A stretch of DNA of 64,000 bases from an uncultured Bacteroidota bacterium (GTDB lineage Bacteria; Bacteroidota; Bacteroidia; Chitinophagales; Chitinophagaceae): positions 124,001-188,000 of the forward strand of contig CAIVKC010000043.1 of NCBI GenBank assembly GCA_903906365.1. Direction: 5' to 3'. The translations under genes were made by a program, and so were the position numbers. This document shows, one piece after another, positions 53,772-63,645 of this stretch. Positions within the stretch are counted from its first letter, which is position 1, and each line of letters starts with the position of its first letter. Below the pieces are notes generated by a model. It saw only the letters and a program-made list of their open reading frames with translations, searched no databases and was not told where the DNA came from.

Positions 53772-54845
53772 TTAGTATCTGTAACACACCGCATTGATAT
53801 TCATGCCTGCCCCAACAGAAGCGAAAAGTATAATATCCCCTGATTGCAGTTTATGTCCTTCCACCCGGCCTTTTCTTACCAAATCAAACAGGGTCGGAAT
53901 GGTGGCTACAGAACTGTTGCCCAGCCAGTGAATACTCATGGGAGCTATGTTTTGGGGGATCAGACTGATTCCATACAATTTGTAAAACTCCTTAATGATG
54001 GCCTCATCCATTTTTTCATTGGCCTGATGTATAAATATTTTCTTGAGTTCATTTATGGCGATCCCACTTTTATCCAGGCATTCCTTCATAGCCAGGGGAA
54101 CATGTTTGAGGGCATATTCATATACTTTCCTTCCTTTCATCTTGATGTAATGGAGGGCTTCGGTGGCATGGGGATTGTATGAATCGCCAAAATTGATATA
54201 ATTCACTTCCTGGATGCTGTCGGAGCGCATGCTATAGGAAAGTATTCCGGATGGGTCCTGGCTGTTTAGTCCTTTTTTTAAGATGCAGGCGCCTGCCCCG
54301 TCAGCAAAAATCATACTGTCGCGGTCAAAGGGATCAATGACCCTGGAAAGGGTTTCTGTACCGATGATCAGGCATGTTTTTGCAAGGCCAGACGTAAGGA
54401 AGGAATCCGCTTGGATGATTCCCTGAAGCCAGCCAGGGCATCCAAATATCAGGTCGTAGGGTATGCAGGCGGGATTGGTGATCCCCAGGTTGTGTTTTAC
54501 CCGGGAAGCCAGGGCAGGAACCGTATCTGACTGATGACAACCGGCATGTACGTTTCCAAAATTATGGGCCAGGATGATTTGATCAATTTCTTCCCTGTCG
54601 ATGCCGCTGTCTTCAATGGCCAGCCGCGAAGCCTCTGTCCCTAAGTCGGCTGCTGTTGTATTTTCAGGTGCATACCTTCTTTCGGCTATACCGGTAATTT
54701 GGCGCAGCTTTCCTGCGATTTCCTGAAACGGCCTGTCGATTTTCACCTTCTTTTCATCGTAGAATACCTGCTCCTGAAAATCCATATTCTGCTTGATTGT
54801 GGCAGGTATACAACAGCCTGTTCCGGTTATTACGGATTGTGACAT
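53772..54845 (-). CDS. 3-oxoacyl-ACP synthase III (FabH)-like enzyme
   Basis: 357 residues, thiolase fold. Triad C136 (FGCPGWLQG), H273 (FIHQANE) and N310 (LGNSSVATIP). Differs from housekeeping FabH in the surrounding NFGNVHAGCHQSD region and in length, so it may start a specialised acyl chain or act in secondary lipid metabolism. No acyl carrier protein or other fab gene nearby. Confidence 0.87.
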   Translation of the reverse strand: MSQSVITGTGCCIPATIKQNMDFQEQVFYDEKKVKIDRPFQEIAGKLRQITGIAERRYAPENTTAADLGTEASRLAIEDSGIDREEIDQIILAHNFGNVHAGCHQSDTVPALASRVKHNLGITNPACIPYDLIFGCPGWLQGIIQADSFLTSGLAKTCLIIGTETLSRVIDPFDRDSMIFADGAGACILKKGLNSQDPSGILSYSMRSDSIQEVNYINFGDSYNPHATEALHYIKMKGRKVYEYALKHVPLAMKECLDKSGIAINELKKIFIHQANEKMDEAIIKEFYKLYGISLIPQNIAPMSIHWLGNSSVATIPTLFDLVRKGRVEGHKLQSGDIILFASVGAGMNINAVCYRY

Positions 54846-54972
54846 GTTAACTGAGTCCTAATTAATGAATAATAAGATTTCGGGTGTTCTCTTTATGGAA
54901 CATGAGAATGAAGCCTTAATGCGAAAGTTACTTAGGTACTAAAGCCTGATTCAAAATAGTTTTTTACAATGT

Positions 54973-55218
54973 ATGCAATATTTCTGTTTTAGGGGAATAT
55001 TGACCGCAGTGACCATTTTTTTGATGAATCATACAGGTTCTTTGGCCCAAGCCTCTGGCCCATTCCCATTTTTCCAAATCAGCCATATTCACCACCCTGC
55101 ATGTCCAAAGTTATTGGTTGAATCTGGCAGTCAGTTGACGGCAATCATCCGCGCAGGTGACAGAAATAATGCAATTGCCCGGGGAAGGATGCTCCCCCCT
55201 GACTTAAAAATAAAGTAG
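54973..55218 (+). CDS. Possible small secreted protein (weak)
   Basis: 81 residues with a signal-peptide-like start (hydrophobic residues 8-20, LAQASG). No family recognised, little upstream or codon support. The surrounding intergenic region 54846-55270 has nothing else I can support. Confidence 0.25.
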   Translation: MQYFCFRGILTAVTIFLMNHTGSLAQASGPFPFFQISHIHHPACPKLLVESGSQLTAIIRAGDRNNAIARGRMLPPDLKIK

Positions 55219-55270
55219 CCGGCAGAAGGATATCCGCCCGTCGGGAAAGGAGCTTGCATTAACGGTGGCC

Positions 55271-55735
55271 TTATGTAGCCATCAGAAGCGCTGCAAGTTC
55301 ATTTAGCAGGGGTATCTGCCCGGGAATGATTTTCCTTTTCGCCTCCTGTAGACTAAACCAGCCAACCCGGTCAATTTCCGGGAAGTCCCGGAGATGACCG
55401 GACCCGGGCGGCCATTCCATGCGGAAAGTGTTACTTCGGAGCGCTTCGGGGTTAAAATCCCCCTTCCAGGCCCAGGCCAGGACCCGTTTACCGCTTTTTT
55501 GTTGTATGGGGCGCAGTTCGGTCATGGGCCCTGCTACCTGCAGGCCTGTTTCCTCCCATACTTCCCGGATAGCCGCCTCGATGGCTTTTTCATGATCCCC
55601 GACCTCTCCCTTGGGTATGGACCACGCGCCCCTGTCCCGGCTGGTCCAAAAAGGGCCTCCCGGGTGCGCGAGCAATACTTCGGCAGACCCTGAGCGGATT
55701 CTGTAAATGAGTATGCCGGTACTTTGTTTGGGCAT
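55271..55735 (-). CDS. Nudix hydrolase
   Basis: 154 residues with an intact Nudix box (residues 43-65: GEVGDHEKAIEAAIREVWEE followed by TGL). Hydrolyses a nucleoside-diphosphate-X-type substrate; identity unknown. Looks monocistronic. Confidence 0.9.
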   Translation of the reverse strand: MPKQSTGILIYRIRSGSAEVLLAHPGGPFWTSRDRGAWSIPKGEVGDHEKAIEAAIREVWEETGLQVAGPMTELRPIQQKSGKRVLAWAWKGDFNPEALRSNTFRMEWPPGSGHLRDFPEIDRVGWFSLQEAKRKIIPGQIPLLNELAALLMAT

Positions 55736-56028
55736 TGTAAAAGGAAGAATGAAAATAAATAACGGTAAGTTAACGCATTATGCTAATTCATAAAAGTGAA
55801 TGTCATCATGTAATGGATCTCGGCTGTGGCTGTAACTTTCGCCATACTCAAATGGGCCTTGTAAATGAGGCACGGCCCCTTTGGGGGTAAGCTGAGGGCT
55901 CGCACATGCCGGGATTTAAAGGGAACCACCTGGCCTCTTTACGGTGACAGTCCGGACAGATTTCCTGCCGATCCTTAGCATGGTTCATCATGAACGACAT
56001 GAAAAAAAGGTCGAAAGGAGCCGGGAAT
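55736..56028. other. Intergenic region, no gene seen
   Basis: About 290 bp. A 36-codon frame at 55780-55890 (MLIHKSECHH... rich in Cys/His) is too short to support. Confidence 0.4.
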
Positions 56029-56628
56029 TTAATATGGATTTGTTTTTAACCAGCCTGTAATGCTCAAACGGGCCTTGTTGGTGGGAAGTACCTCATGGAC
56101 CATTTCGGCACTTTTGAAAAATACGATCTTTCCATGCGAGGGGGAAATACGCCGGATGCCCTGGCTGGTTTGAATGCTCAGTTCTCCCCCGTCTTTTTCG
56201 TCCCAGTCCGGATTGAGGTATAAGATCATGGAAAACTGCCTGCTGTTGTTATTTTGGAACTGGTCTTTGTGCTTTGAATAGAAACTTCCTTTTTCGTACC
56301 TGGCATAATGAAATTCAAAATCGTTGATACCCGTATAACAGGTCGTATTCAAAAAAAGTATAAACCCGTCGACCAGTTCAAAGAACCTGTTTTCGTGGAT
56401 ATTCCCTTTATGGCGATCCAGCCAGCTGATCTCGTCTCCCCGGACGGTCTTGTCCACATGATTCCGCTGATCATTGCCCGTTCCGGCCTGTTCCAATTTA
56501 TGCAGGTCGAACAAAAGAAGTAAGTTCTCTTTCAGGCCCGTGGCCAGCGACTCACTGACTACACTGCTTGCAATACCAATATTGTCTTCTAAATAGCTGT
56601 CAATTAGTGTATTGTATAATTCCTGCAA
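56029..56628 (-). CDS. 2OG-Fe(II) dioxygenase
   Basis: 199 residues, double-stranded beta-helix. Iron ligands H120 and D122 (YSKHKDQF) and H178 (EMVHEVLP); 2-oxoglutarate-binding R187 (ARLSITGW). Prolyl-4-hydroxylase-like subfamily by these motifs. Substrate unknown. Confidence 0.88.
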   Translation of the reverse strand: MQELYNTLIDSYLEDNIGIASSVVSESLATGLKENLLLLFDLHKLEQAGTGNDQRNHVDKTVRGDEISWLDRHKGNIHENRFFELVDGFILFLNTTCYTGINDFEFHYARYEKGSFYSKHKDQFQNNNSRQFSMILYLNPDWDEKDGGELSIQTSQGIRRISPSHGKIVFFKSAEMVHEVLPTNKARLSITGWLKTNPY

Positions 56629-57730
56629 AGCAAATTGGTTAAGTTTCCCCTTTAATGTAAATGGGCGTCGCGTGAAGATAACCCTATTAGTCGGCCCTTA
56701 GTGCCAATTCATCGGAGGGGGCAGTTTTGCCAAGACATCGGTTTTACCACAATCCAGGAAGGGTCAGCCAAATCGGCGGTGGCTGGCATGGTCTGCAAAC
56801 ACTCCACAGGGGCCTTTTGCAAATTCCGGGTTGGGCTAATGCTTGCCTGGGTGGCAAAGGGGCCAGAGCCCGGAAAATGCCGCATTTATCTAGCAGGCTT
56901 CCTATTGCCATTCATCCGGAGATCATTCCAGGATACCCATTTTAAATGAAAATAAAATATGCCTTTACAAGGTATGCCACTCCTTTTTCCAGGGGTACTG
57001 GGATAATACCTGGCAGGGAGTAAGCCCCTGAACGGAACCTGATAGCTTTTTGGGCCGCTTCAACTGTGGGAACCGAGTTCCCTGGGGGTAGCCTGGTAGG
57101 CTGCCTTACCTACTTCCCGGAAAAACAGCATGGATGCTGCTGAACCGGGCAACAGTATGGTGAAGACCCATTCCCATTGGCTGAAGTATACAGGCAGGTT
57201 TTCCTTATTGGTGGAATATCCCAAGCGACAGGGTCTTCGTATTTTATACTTACACCTTCCTGGAAATTGCACTTAGTCTGGAACCAATTCCCGGATTAAG
57301 GTCCTGCTTTGAGTTGAAAAAGCCCCCTGTTGCATCCGGCCTGGCATGGGCACTTGCTGCTGCCCGGTGGATGCAAGAGCTCCCTGCTGGAACAGGCAGC
57401 TTCTTATGACAAATATATTTTCCATATTCAGGTATTTACAGTGAACTTTATACGGGCTGGTTGAACTCAGTGCGTTCCTGGTTTATTCTGGATGACCAAA
57501 ATCAATAAGGAAACTGACTCATATGACCTGTTTTGTAGCGGCAGGGACCTGAGATTTGCTGCGTTTTAACCTAAGGGGCAATGGTGATGACCGGAATCTG
57601 ATGAAAGCGGGACCTTTGGCGAGTACCCGTATGATTGGATGGTCAGGCAGGGGTAAAGATAATGGTTGGTATATGATTGGTTTGTGCAGTTGTAATTTTA
57701 TATTCTTTAATTAATTACTATTTTTTTTAC
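56629..57730. other. 1.1-kb stretch without a supported gene
   Basis: Several short frames (56701-56949, 56727-56945 plus; 57060-57272 minus) have no conserved content. The GC-richer patch at 56700-56900 could be a decayed gene. No tRNA fold or clear hairpin recognised. Confidence 0.4.
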
Positions 57731-58336
57731 ATGCATTCTGCCGCTAAGTCGCAAAACCCATTGTATGTGGCAGCCATTGGAGCCTCCGCTGGTGGACTGG
57801 AAGCCTTGCATAAACTGCTTGCCTATCTACCAACGGATATAGACAATCTCGCCATTGTCATCGTGCAGCACCTTAGTCCGGATTTTAAGAGTTTTCTCAT
57901 TCAATCCCTGACGGCCCATACAAGGCTGCAGGTGGTAGGGGCTAAGAATTCCCTATTGATGAAGGGAGGTTTTATTTATGTCACCCCTGCCGATTGTGAA
58001 ATTTCCACGCAAAACGGAAAAATCAGGCTCCTCAAATCGGGGCAGCTCAATTCCCCGCATCCCTCCATCAATTCATTCATGCATTCACTGGCTGCCGATC
58101 AGAAAGATAAGGCCATCGGCATAATACTCTCCGGTACGGGATCTGACGGAGCACAGGGCCTAAAAGAAATCAAGTTTGCCGGAGGCTGCACCATTGTCCA
58201 GGAACCATCGTCGGCAACTTATAACAGCATGCCCCTGGCTTCCATTAAAACGGGAGTAATTGATTATGTGCTCAATCCGGAAAAAATCGGTGAAACATTA
58301 AGGTTGCACTGTTTGGGTAAGGGCACAAAGACATAA
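57731..58336 (+). CDS. cheB: CheB-type methylesterase (no receiver domain)
   Basis: 201 residues from ATG 57731; the frame begins at 57677 but the extra 18 residues are hydrophobic and unlikely. Catalytic S19 (IGASAGGLEAL), H47 (VQHLSPD) and D139 (GTGSDGAQG). Lacks the N-terminal receiver domain of classical CheB, as in sensory phosphorelay CheB proteins. Followed 3 bp later by the CheR-histidine kinase gene. No chemoreceptors or che genes nearby. Confidence 0.9.
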   Translation: MHSAAKSQNPLYVAAIGASAGGLEALHKLLAYLPTDIDNLAIVIVQHLSPDFKSFLIQSLTAHTRLQVVGAKNSLLMKGGFIYVTPADCEISTQNGKIRLLKSGQLNSPHPSINSFMHSLAADQKDKAIGIILSGTGSDGAQGLKEIKFAGGCTIVQEPSSATYNSMPLASIKTGVIDYVLNPEKIGETLRLHCLGKGTKT

Positions 58337-58339
58337 CCC

Positions 58340-61300
58340 GTGACGGATAACGAAATAAGGGCAAAGCGATACCAGGCAATTATTGAAATGCTGGAGAGAC
58401 ATACCGGTACTTCCTTTAATAATTATAAGAAAAATACCATTTATAGGCGGATTTCCAAGCGGATTTTGGAACTAAAGCAGGAAGGCCCTGAGGGGTACCT
58501 GTCCTTTTTAGAAAAGTACCCTGCTGAAATAGAAGAGTTATACAGTAATGTGCTTATTGGTGTAACCTCATTTTTCAGGGATCCCCAGGTCTTTCGTTTC
58601 CTGGAAAAGAAAATGGCTGAATTGGTGGACCGAAAGCAGGATAATGAAGGATTGCGTATCTGGATTCCCGGATGTTCAACGGGAGAGGAACCCTATTCAG
58701 TCGGTATGGTCATAGCCTCTATACTGAGTAAGAAACAACGCAATATACCCGTCCAGATTTTTGCCACCGATATCAATGAACGATCCCTTCAAGTGGCCAG
58801 AAAGGGCATCTACCACTCTAAGAACCTGGCAGGTATTCCTGCGGGACTGCTGGAAAATTATTTCATCCGCCACAATGGATACCTGGAGATCAGCAAGAAT
58901 GTCAGGTCAATGATCTTATTTTCCAGGCATGACCTCACCCATAACCCTCCCTTCCTGAAACTGGACCTGATTGTCTGCCGGAATTTACTGATTTATTTTA
59001 ATAACAGGCTGCAGGAATATATCTTCCCCGTTTTTTATTCCGCACTGAAGCCAAACGGTTATCTCATATTGGGAAAATCTGAGACCATTGGTCAGTTTAG
59101 TAACCTTTTTTCAACCGCAAACAACCAGCTAAAAATTTACCAGCGCAAGGCGGGCAATGCCCTGCAGGGGATACGGTTTACCCCGGTGAAGGCAATTGAA
59201 AACACCTCACCTGCGTCCGATAAAAATGAGTTATCCATTTCCGAGATGGTGAAGGATACCGTTTTCAGTTTATTCAGGCATCCCTACGTAGTCATCAATA
59301 ATGCGATGGACATTCAGGAGATCGGTGGTGAGGTAGGCCGCTACCTTGGTTTGAAACAGGGTAAAATGAATGCCAACCTCCTGAAAATGGCCAATAAGGA
59401 CCTTAAAATCGAGCTTAGGAAATTGGTGAATAAATGCAGCCGTGAAAATCACGAAGTAGCAGGGGAATTGCAAAAAGTGAGAGCCGCCGATGGGGAACAA
59501 TGGCTGAAAATCATTGTCAGACCCTTATTGCACGCTGATAGTCCCAATGAATTTTACATAGTGATTTTTGAACAGTCCAGTCAGCAGGTTCGCTATAAAA
59601 AGAATACGGCGCCTGTTGTGGAGGAGTCTGCCAGCCAGCGAATCCAGGAGTTGGAGGCTGAACTCGAAGCCACCAAGGAGGATCTTCATTTGTTTGTGGA
59701 ACGACTGGAAAATACCAATGCAGAATTGCAGTCACTCAATGAGGAAATGCAATCAACCATTGAAGAGCTTAAAATATCCAATGAAGAACTGGAAACGACC
59801 AATGAAGAGCTTCAGTCAACCAATGAGGAAATAAACATCGCTTATACAGAACTGAGGGCGGCCTATGAAAAACTGGAAAGCCAGGAAGAACTCCTCAATC
59901 AGTCCCAGGCTAATATTAATGCCATGATGGCCAATACCATGCAGGCATTCATCTTAATTGATAAGAATTTCAGGATTATTACATTCAACCAGGTTACCAC
60001 CCAAATCCTGAAACGTGTATTTAATACGGATATTTCAGCCGGCGCAAGTTTTAAGAGCATTATTTCAAAGGAAGGTTTGGAGTTGTTTGCCAATGGTTAC
60101 AGAGATGCTTGCCGGGGGAAATTTGTGTCAGGCGAAAAATATTTTAAAAATAAGCAGGGAGAGCAGTTTTACCTGTTATTTAATTTTTCTCCGGTAGTAC
60201 GGGCAGATACTACGCCGGAATGCATATCACTGAGCATTTTGGATATCAGTGAACTGAAGGAAATCAAAAGGGAATTGCACAAGTCCGAGATATTGATGGA
60301 TTCCGTCTTTCATTCGGCCGATATTGGGATAGCCATCGTCGACAGTAAAGGATTGCTGGTGAAAGTCAATGACGGGCTCTGTAAATTGCTTGGATACCGG
60401 CAGCACGAAATCACTGGTATGAAATATTTGGATTTGGTCGCTGCCGATCAAAAAAGGCAGGCCAGGGTCCTGCACCAGAAGTTGCTGGCGGGTGAAAAGC
60501 GAAGTGATCAAAGAAGGATAATACGCAGGAACGGGCAGGTCATTGATACCTATGTAACCAACAACGCATTTATAGATGATCAGGGAAACCGTTTTCTGGT
60601 TAAAACCCTGCGGGACATTTCCGCGGAGAGCCAGCTAAAAAATCTCCTGGAGGAGGCAGAAAAAGCTGTTCAGATGGGCGGTTTTGAATATGATGTGAAA
60701 TTGAAAAGGATGATATGTACCGAGGAATTGTACCGTGTCTATGGGGTAAAAGCCAAAGATAAGCAAAGGCCAACGCTGAACCGGTTTATTACATGGGCCG
60801 ACCCGAAGTACCGGCCGGTACTGAGGGCTGCGATAATGGAGGCTGAACAAAGGGGTATTCATTTTGATAAGGAGATTATTATACGGACTGCTGAAGGTGA
60901 CAGGAAATGGGTCAGGGTAACCGCTACAGCCCGTAAAACGGCCAGCCGCGTCACCAGCCTAGTTGGTACTGTGCAGGATATCACCAGGAGCAAAGAATCC
61001 GAACTGCAACTGAAACGATTGTCCTATGTGGCCAGAAAGACGAACAATGCCGTAATCATTACCGATTCCAAAGGAAAGATTCAGTGGGTAAATGAGAGTT
61101 TTGAAAAAATGACCGGTTGGAATTTGCAGGAGGTCATCGGCAAAAAGCCCGGCACCTTCTTGCAGGGTGAACAAACGGATAAAGGAGCGATCAATGAGAT
61201 GACGGCCCAACTCAGCAAGCATAAGCCCGTTTCAACCGTGCTGCTGAATTACCGGAAGGATGGATCGGTTTTTTGGATCAATATGGATATTGCCCCTGTT

Positions 61301-62464
61301 TTTAAGGACAATGAGCTGATTAATTTCATCGGTCTGGGTACTGATATTACCGAAGTGCTGAAAGCCAGGGAGGAACAAAAACTAAAGGAGTCCTTGGAAC
61401 AGCAGCAGCAGTTGTTTGATGCGATTGCCATGAATTTTCCGGGAGGCATCATCGGGGTCTTGGACAAGGAATTTAACTATGTATATGTTGGCGGAGCTGA
61501 ATTGAATAAACTCGGCCTGAAGCGGGAAAGCCTGATAGGCGAACATTTGTTTGATTCTATTTCCGAAGGGGGCAACCGGGATGCCGAACCCCATCTGAAA
61601 AAGACTTTTGAGGGCGAGGGTACGGTTTTTGAGGAGTCCATCAGAGGAAGCACCTATTCCATACACGCAGTCCCACTATTTGGCCCTACCAACGCCGTGG
61701 AAAATATTTTGGTGGTTCTCCATAATATCACGGAGAGAAGAAAATCTGAAAATGAAATATGGGCTGCCCTTAATAAACAGCGGGAGTTAAATGAACTGAA
61801 ATCAAAATTTGTATCCATAGCCTCCCATGAGTTTCGAACCCCGCTGAGCGGAATCCTTTCTTCGGCTTACCTGATTGCCAAGTACAGCAGGTTGCATGAG
61901 GAGGAGCGGGTCCAAAAGCATACCGAACGTATCACCTCCGCGGTGAGTTCACTCACCGATATTCTGAACGATTTTCTTTCCATTGGTAAAATTGAAGAAG
62001 GCAAGCTGGAAAACAATGTGACGACTTTTGATATCAAGGAATTTTGCAATAAAATCACCGAGGATTTTATAAATAATCTCAAAAAAAATCAGACTATTGT
62101 CTTTGAACATACGGGCAGAAATGCGGCCGTTAAATTGGACAAACAGCATTTGAGTCATATTTTGGTTAATCTGATTTCCAATGCCATAAAATATTCCGGG
62201 GAGGGAAAACGGATATGGGTCAGTTCCTCTGTGACCAATAAGGCAGTTGAAATTACCATCAGGGATGAAGGTATCGGTATACCGGAGGATGACCAGCCGC
62301 ACCTGTTTCAAACCTTTTTCAGGGCCAACAATACCAACGATATTCAGGGTACGGGGATGGGGCTGCATATTGTAAAGCGGTACCTCGAAGTAATGGGGGG
62401 GACCATTGCCTATACCAGCAAGCTGGATGCAGGAACTACCTTTGTGGTCAGCTTTCCCCAATAA
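58340..62464 (+). CDS. CheR methyltransferase-coiled coil-PAS-histidine kinase fusion
   Basis: 1374 residues from GTG 58340, the first plausible start after cheB. Residues 1-~275: CheR with the SAM motif IPGCSTGEEPYSV near 110. About 430-525: a long coiled coil with repeating ELxxxNEE heptads. About 530-1140: roughly five PAS/PAC domains. HisKA with H1163 (SHEFRTPLSG) and HATPase with DEGIGIPEDD and GTGMGLHIVKRYL. A cytosolic sensor without membrane helix. With CheB this forms a split form of the CheB-CheR-PAS-kinase proteins known in other bacteria. No response regulator is adjacent. Confidence 0.92.
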   Translation: MTDNEIRAKRYQAIIEMLERHTGTSFNNYKKNTIYRRISKRILELKQEGPEGYLSFLEKYPAEIEELYSNVLIGVTSFFRDPQVFRFLEKKMAELVDRKQDNEGLRIWIPGCSTGEEPYSVGMVIASILSKKQRNIPVQIFATDINERSLQVARKGIYHSKNLAGIPAGLLENYFIRHNGYLEISKNVRSMILFSRHDLTHNPPFLKLDLIVCRNLLIYFNNRLQEYIFPVFYSALKPNGYLILGKSETIGQFSNLFSTANNQLKIYQRKAGNALQGIRFTPVKAIENTSPASDKNELSISEMVKDTVFSLFRHPYVVINNAMDIQEIGGEVGRYLGLKQGKMNANLLKMANKDLKIELRKLVNKCSRENHEVAGELQKVRAADGEQWLKIIVRPLLHADSPNEFYIVIFEQSSQQVRYKKNTAPVVEESASQRIQELEAELEATKEDLHLFVERLENTNAELQSLNEEMQSTIEELKISNEELETTNEELQSTNEEINIAYTELRAAYEKLESQEELLNQSQANINAMMANTMQAFILIDKNFRIITFNQVTTQILKRVFNTDISAGASFKSIISKEGLELFANGYRDACRGKFVSGEKYFKNKQGEQFYLLFNFSPVVRADTTPECISLSILDISELKEIKRELHKSEILMDSVFHSADIGIAIVDSKGLLVKVNDGLCKLLGYRQHEITGMKYLDLVAADQKRQARVLHQKLLAGEKRSDQRRIIRRNGQVIDTYVTNNAFIDDQGNRFLVKTLRDISAESQLKNLLEEAEKAVQMGGFEYDVKLKRMICTEELYRVYGVKAKDKQRPTLNRFITWADPKYRPVLRAAIMEAEQRGIHFDKEIIIRTAEGDRKWVRVTATARKTASRVTSLVGTVQDITRSKESELQLKRLSYVARKTNNAVIITDSKGKIQWVNESFEKMTGWNLQEVIGKKPGTFLQGEQTDKGAINEMTAQLSKHKPVSTVLLNYRKDGSVFWINMDIAPVFKDNELINFIGLGTDITEVLKAREEQKLKESLEQQQQLFDAIAMNFPGGIIGVLDKEFNYVYVGGAELNKLGLKRESLIGEHLFDSISEGGNRDAEPHLKKTFEGEGTVFEESIRGSTYSIHAVPLFGPTNAVENILVVLHNITERRKSENEIWAALNKQRELNELKSKFVSIASHEFRTPLSGILSSAYLIAKYSRLHEEERVQKHTERITSAVSSLTDILNDFLSIGKIEEGKLENNVTTFDIKEFCNKITEDFINNLKKNQTIVFEHTGRNAAVKLDKQHLSHILVNLISNAIKYSGEGKRIWVSSSVTNKAVEITIRDEGIGIPEDDQPHLFQTFFRANNTNDIQGTGMGLHIVKRYLEVMGGTIAYTSKLDAGTTFVVSFPQ

Positions 62465-62543
62465 AGGGGGATTGAATGAAAACCAGATCTACTCCTTGTT
62501 CCGCCCCGCCTACCTGGGGGGATTGATGCAGGGGGTCACTAGA

Positions 62544-63188
62544 TCAAAGTAATTTTTCTTCCAGGTTTATGTAATGAATATTACCTGTTTCCCTTTTATG
62601 CGCTGCGGGATGTTCATCTCCATAACCCAATATAATTCCCAGCTGTATTTGTTCTGTTTGGGGGATGTTGAGATGTGGATACAGGCTGGTATGAGATACG
62701 AATTTAGCCAATCCGATGGGACAACTCGCCAGGCCATAAGATTGGGCGGCCAGCATAATGTTTTGAGCGCACATACCGATGTCCAGGGCGGCCCATTCGT
62801 TGTCAATGGGTGCCGCTATCAGGATCACAACGGGCGCGTGATGGAAAATCGGATCCGCGCCTTGGAACAGACCCAGGTCACGGGAAAATTGAAACAGGCT
62901 AAGGGCAGCCTGTAGAAATTTATTGGGTTTTTTGGGGGAAAACTCGCTGGAAGATACTTTTGTGATGGCCTGGGAAACTTTCGCGATGGTTTTTGGATCA
63001 TGGAGGATATAGAATTTCCAGGGTTGCCTGTTCATGGCGGAGGGGGCCATGGTTCCCGCTGCTATGATTTCTTTGAGGACATTGGGATCAACCTCTTTTT
63101 TTGTGAATTTCCTTACTGCCCTCCGGCTGTAAATGGCCTGATGAACTGGATCTTTTGCCTGTACTTCAGGCTGTAGCGTGGTATTCAT
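62544..63188 (-). CDS. Nitroreductase-family FMN oxidoreductase
   Basis: 214 residues from ATG 63188 (the frame extends upstream to 63254). FMN-binding Arg cluster SRRAVRKF near residue 22, PSAMNRQPWKF, and GLASCPIGLAKF. Substrates for this family range from nitroaromatics to quinones; unknown here. Confidence 0.88.
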   Translation of the reverse strand: MNTTLQPEVQAKDPVHQAIYSRRAVRKFTKKEVDPNVLKEIIAAGTMAPSAMNRQPWKFYILHDPKTIAKVSQAITKVSSSEFSPKKPNKFLQAALSLFQFSRDLGLFQGADPIFHHAPVVILIAAPIDNEWAALDIGMCAQNIMLAAQSYGLASCPIGLAKFVSHTSLYPHLNIPQTEQIQLGIILGYGDEHPAAHKRETGNIHYINLEEKLL

Positions 63189-63645
63189 CGTAATTAGTTT
63201 ATGAAAGTGTATACAAACAGTTTTTGAAATCATCCGCCGGATCCATCCTGTCAATGCAAGGTTCCGATCCTGTTATGTAACAATGATTTTCCGCTGGCCA
63301 GCATAGACTGGCTGCCATTTCCTGCCTTCCGGCCTTCCGGTGTTTTAGGTCTGTAATGGAACCATACATGAAAAAATGGTAACTATCTATTACCCCCACA
63401 CCTATCTTTTAAGGCTAAATTAATCCGGACAATGGACCCTATCCAATGATATGTATCATTGATCGGGATGAGTTGAAGGAAACCAAGGGGGCAGTTGCAG
63501 CCAATAGACACTTATACCCGGCCTTGCTGAAACCGGGTTAATGGGACGGTGTAAGGACTGGACGGCATGCAATCGATGGTAATCAGAATGGATTATGATC
63601 GGTGTCATTTTTCTTAGCCATATAATAATTTAATTTAATTTTTAT
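63189..63645. other. Intergenic region upstream of ftsH
   Basis: About 450 bp with no supported gene. Very AT-rich just before the ftsH start. Confidence 0.4.

Noticed and set aside
55780-55890. 36-codon Cys/His-containing ORF (MDLGCGCNF segment)
   Set aside because: Too short; the resemblance to DUF1059 starts is only a few residues.
56701-57272. Three short ORFs in the 1.1-kb gap
   Set aside because: Low-complexity or odd composition with no conserved motif and mutually overlapping frames.
61820-61845. tRNA-like GTTTCGAACC string
   Set aside because: It encodes the HisKA SHEFRTP motif; no tRNA fold around it.
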